DNA from: Paracoccaceae bacterium
GTDB lineage: Bacteria > Pseudomonadota > Alphaproteobacteria > Rhodobacterales > Rhodobacteraceae
Assembly (NCBI GenBank): GCA_023260935.1
Contig: JALQTL010000204.1
Location: forward strand, 1 to 15,548
Length of the DNA stretch: 15,548 bases
Direction: 5' to 3'
Under the pieces are notes generated by a model. That model was not told the origin of the DNA. It made no database searches and was given only the letters and a program-made list of their open reading frames with translations. This document shows positions 13,592 to 15,548 of the stretch, in pieces. Position 1 is the stretch's first letter; each line of letters starts with the position of its first letter. The translations under genes and the position numbers were made by a program.

Positions 13592-14919
13592 CCGACCTCT
13601 ACCAATCCCAACGCGCCATGCGGAACATGCGCCGGGTGGCAATGCAGCGGGGTGTGATCGCAATCCTTGATATCGGCACCTGCAAGATCGCCTGCCTGAT
13701 CCTGCGCTTTGACGGCCCTTCGGAATTTGCCGACGATGGTGTGGGCCCGATGGCGGGGCAATCGTCGTTCCGGGTGATAGGGGCGGCGACAACACGTTCG
13801 CGCGGGGTGCGCTTTGGCGAAATTTCGGTGATGGCGGAAACCGAACGCGCGGTGCGCACCGCCGTTCAGGCCGCGCAGAAGATGGCCAATGTGCGTGTTG
13901 ACCATGTGATTGCCTGTTTTTCGGGGGCTGAGCCGCGCAGCTATGGCCTTGCGGGAGAGATTGACCTGGAAGACAGCGTGGTGTCGGAACAGGATGTGGC
14001 CCGGGTGCTGGCCGCCTGCGACATGCCCAATATCGGCCCGGGGCGCGAAGTGCTGCATGCCCAGCCGGTCAATTTCGCGCTGGATCACCGGTCGGGTCTG
14101 GGCGATCCGCGCGGCCAGATCGGCAACCGGCTGGCGACGGACATGCACCTTCTTTCGGTCGACGGCACCGTCGTGCAGAACATCCTGCACTGCATCCAGC
14201 GCTGCGATCTGGAACTGGCGGGGCTGGCCTCCTCGGCCTATGTCTCGGGCATCGCCAGCCTGGTTGAGGATGAACAGGAACTGGGGTCCGCCTGCATCGA
14301 CATGGGCGGCGGCACCACCGGGATCTCGATATTCATCAAGAAGCACATGATCTATGCCGACAGTGTGCGCATGGGCGGCGATCATGTCACCTCTGACATC
14401 TCGAAGGGGCTGATGGTGCCGCATGCGGTGGCCGAACGCATCAAGACAAAGCACGGCGGCGTCGTGGCCACCGGCATGGATGACCGCGAGATGATCGAGG
14501 TTGGCGGCGACAGTGGCGATTGGGAAAAGGATCGTCGCCAGATCAGCCGGACCGAGCTGATCGGCATCATGCGCCCCCGGGTCGAGGAAATTCTGGAAGA
14601 GGTTCGCCTGCGGCTGGATGCAGCCGGGTTCGATCATCTTCCCAGCCAGCAGATCGTGCTGACAGGGGGGGGCAGCCAGATCCCCGGACTGGACGGGCTG
14701 GCCAGCCGCATTCTGGGCCAGAGGGTCCGCCTTGGCCGTCCGCTGCGGGTGCAGGGCATGCCGGAAGCCGCCAAGGGGGCGGCGTTCTCCTCCTCTATCG
14801 GGTTGTGCCTCTTTGCTACGCACCCCCAGGACGAATGGTGGGATTTCGAAATTCCCGCCGAACGCTACCCGGCGCGGTCGCTAAAAAGGGTCGTCAAATG
14901 GTTCAAGGACAACTGGTAA
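13588..14919 (+). CDS. ftsA: Cell division protein FtsA
   Basis: This is a 443-aa actin-like ATPase that tethers FtsZ filaments to the inner membrane and recruits the divisome. Phosphate-binding motifs are IAILDIGTCKIACLIL (24-39) and ACIDMGGGTTGISIF (235-249), and the adenosine motif is IVLTGGGSQIPGLDGLA (356-372). The last residues, RSLKRVVKWFKDNW (430-443), form the basic amphipathic helix expected for membrane attachment. The N-terminus is about 20 residues longer than in E. coli (MTDLYQSQRAMRNMRRVAMQ), a common alphaproteobacterial trait. It overlaps ftsQ by 4 bases, which fixes the start. The gene ends with TAA, followed by a 226-base gap before ftsZ. Confidence 0.98.
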   Translation: MTDLYQSQRAMRNMRRVAMQRGVIAILDIGTCKIACLILRFDGPSEFADDGVGPMAGQSSFRVIGAATTRSRGVRFGEISVMAETERAVRTAVQAAQKMANVRVDHVIACFSGAEPRSYGLAGEIDLEDSVVSEQDVARVLAACDMPNIGPGREVLHAQPVNFALDHRSGLGDPRGQIGNRLATDMHLLSVDGTVVQNILHCIQRCDLELAGLASSAYVSGIASLVEDEQELGSACIDMGGGTTGISIFIKKHMIYADSVRMGGDHVTSDISKGLMVPHAVAERIKTKHGGVVATGMDDREMIEVGGDSGDWEKDRRQISRTELIGIMRPRVEEILEEVRLRLDAAGFDHLPSQQIVLTGGGSQIPGLDGLASRILGQRVRLGRPLRVQGMPEAAKGAAFSSSIGLCLFATHPQDEWWDFEIPAERYPARSLKRVVKWFKDNW

Positions 14920-14973
14920 CCCCCATATCCAGCGTATCAGGCGAAATCCCGCTGATTGGTGTGGGAAATCCCC

Positions 14974-14979
14974 TATATT
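14974..14979 (+). promoter_or_regulatory. Candidate -10 element upstream of ftsZ
   Basis: TATATT at 14974-14979 is the best -10-like hexamer in the ftsA-ftsZ gap, which is otherwise GC-rich. No good -35 stands 16-18 bases upstream (CTGATT is the closest). A GANTC site lies 8 bases downstream (14987-14991). It would give an ftsZ leader of about 160 bases. Confidence 0.25.
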
Positions 14980-15049
14980 TTGTGGCGAATCCGCGTTTTT
15001 TTCGTGACGCGGCGGCGTCCTGCCGGTATTCTGGCGGGCAATTCGGGGG

Positions 15050-15074
15050 GCACACGCCCGGGACAGGCGTGTGC
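15050..15074 (+). promoter_or_regulatory. Stable hairpin in the ftsZ leader
   Basis: GCACACGCC (15050-15058) pairs perfectly with GGCGTGTGC (15066-15074) around the loop CGGGACA. It ends 71 bases before the ftsZ ATG. No T-run follows, so it is not a simple terminator. It could be a processing or stability element, or a protein-binding site on DNA. Confidence 0.5.
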
Positions 15075-15145
15075 AACCGGCATTAAGTGGTAATGGCGGC
15101 AAGAAAAACTCTGGCGGCACAACAAACGACAGGCGGATTGGACCA

Positions 15146-15548
15146 ATGGCACTCAACCTCATCATGAATGCGCAGCAGCCGGAGCTTAAGCCCCGGATCA
15201 CGGTTTTCGGCGTCGGTGGCGCGGGCGGCAATGCGGTCAACAACATGATCGAACAGCAGCTTGAGGGGGTCGAGTTCGTGGTGGCGAACACCGACGCGCA
15301 GGCCTTGCAGCAGTCGAAGGCCACCAGCCGCATCCAGATGGGTGTGAAAGTGACCGAGGGGCTTGGGGCAGGGGCCCGGCCGACCGTTGGCGCCGCCGCC
15401 GCCGAAGAGACGATCGAAGAAATTGTCGATCATCTGGCAGGCGCGCACATGTGCTTCATCACCGCCGGCATGGGCGGCGGCACCGGCACGGGTGCGGCCC
15501 CGATCATTGCTCAGGCCGCGCGCGAACTGGGGGTGCTGACCGTTGGCG
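15146..15548 (+). CDS. ftsZ: Cell division GTPase FtsZ, N-terminal part
   Basis: The first 134 codons of FtsZ, the tubulin-like GTPase that forms the division ring, are present; the gene continues past the window. FGVGGAGGNAVNNM (21-34) is the nucleotide-binding start of the domain. ANTDAQAL (47-54) and the tubulin signature GGGTGTG (110-116, in GMGGGTGTGAAPI) follow. The N-terminus (MALNLIMNAQQPELKPRITVFG) is like that of other Rhodobacteraceae. AGGCGGA (15131-15137) lies about 8 bases before the ATG. The 226-base gap and separate leader suggest that ftsZ is at least partly transcribed on its own. Confidence 0.98.
   Translation, partial: MALNLIMNAQQPELKPRITVFGVGGAGGNAVNNMIEQQLEGVEFVVANTDAQALQQSKATSRIQMGVKVTEGLGAGARPTVGAAAAEETIEEIVDHLAGAHMCFITAGMGGGTGTGAAPIIAQAARELGVLTVG

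Noticed and set aside
5510..14991. GANTC sites in gaps (5510-5514, 9656-9660, 14987-14991) as cell-cycle methylation control
   Set aside because: Single sites of a 4-base-specific motif are expected by chance at this density, so no regulation can be claimed.
1..15548. CRISPR array, complete insertion sequence or rRNA/tRNA gene
   Set aside because: No regularly spaced repeats, transposase sequence, terminal inverted repeats with target duplication, or RNA gene signatures were seen on either strand.

Overview
This window is most of a division and cell wall (dcw) cluster, all on the + strand. It is high in GC, with heavy third-position G/C. Gene order, protein sequences and two lineage-typical small genes (DUF2161 after mraY, DUF2484 after murC) point to an alphaproteobacterium of the Rhodobacteraceae (Rhodobacter/Paracoccus/Gemmobacter-like). 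The family placement is inferred from remembered sequence resemblance; no search was run.

Layout: the 3' end of murE (1-437), murF and mraY are essentially fused head to tail (1-nt overlap, then 0-nt gap). A 202-nt gap follows, carrying a repeat and a hairpin, and then a DUF2161 PD-(D/E)XK-like gene that overlaps murD by 4 nt. After murD comes a 309-nt gap with a long imperfect inverted repeat. Its arms belong to the same repeat family as the copy in the first gap. Next come ftsW, murG and murC (ATGA overlap), a 14-codon mini-ORF overlapping genes on both sides, and the small membrane protein DUF2484.

From about 9600 to 10800 the cluster is interrupted by an accessory patch. It holds the first ~80 codons of an adenine-type DNA methyltransferase, a PemK/MazF-like toxin gene of clearly lower GC, and a short stretch matching the methyltransferase's C-terminus. 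It also has several hairpins and an 11-bp tandem repeat. The patch looks like the scar of a methyltransferase gene whose middle was lost and replaced by, or fused to, a toxin cassette.

The cluster then resumes with murB, ddl, ftsQ, ftsA and the first 134 codons of ftsZ. ddl-ftsQ-ftsA overlap one another. The 45-nt murB-ddl gap carries what looks like a textbook intrinsic terminator on the opposite strand. ftsZ has its own 226-nt leader with a 9-bp hairpin.

Together the genes make and flip-polymerise peptidoglycan precursor at the division site. MurB, MurC, MurD, MurE and MurF build UDP-MurNAc-pentapeptide, with Ddl supplying D-Ala-D-Ala. MraY and MurG make lipid I and lipid II. FtsW polymerises glycan strands, and FtsQ, FtsA and FtsZ assemble the divisome. 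Nothing in the core genes looks broken. The most unusual material is in the murC-murB junction and the murB-ddl gap.
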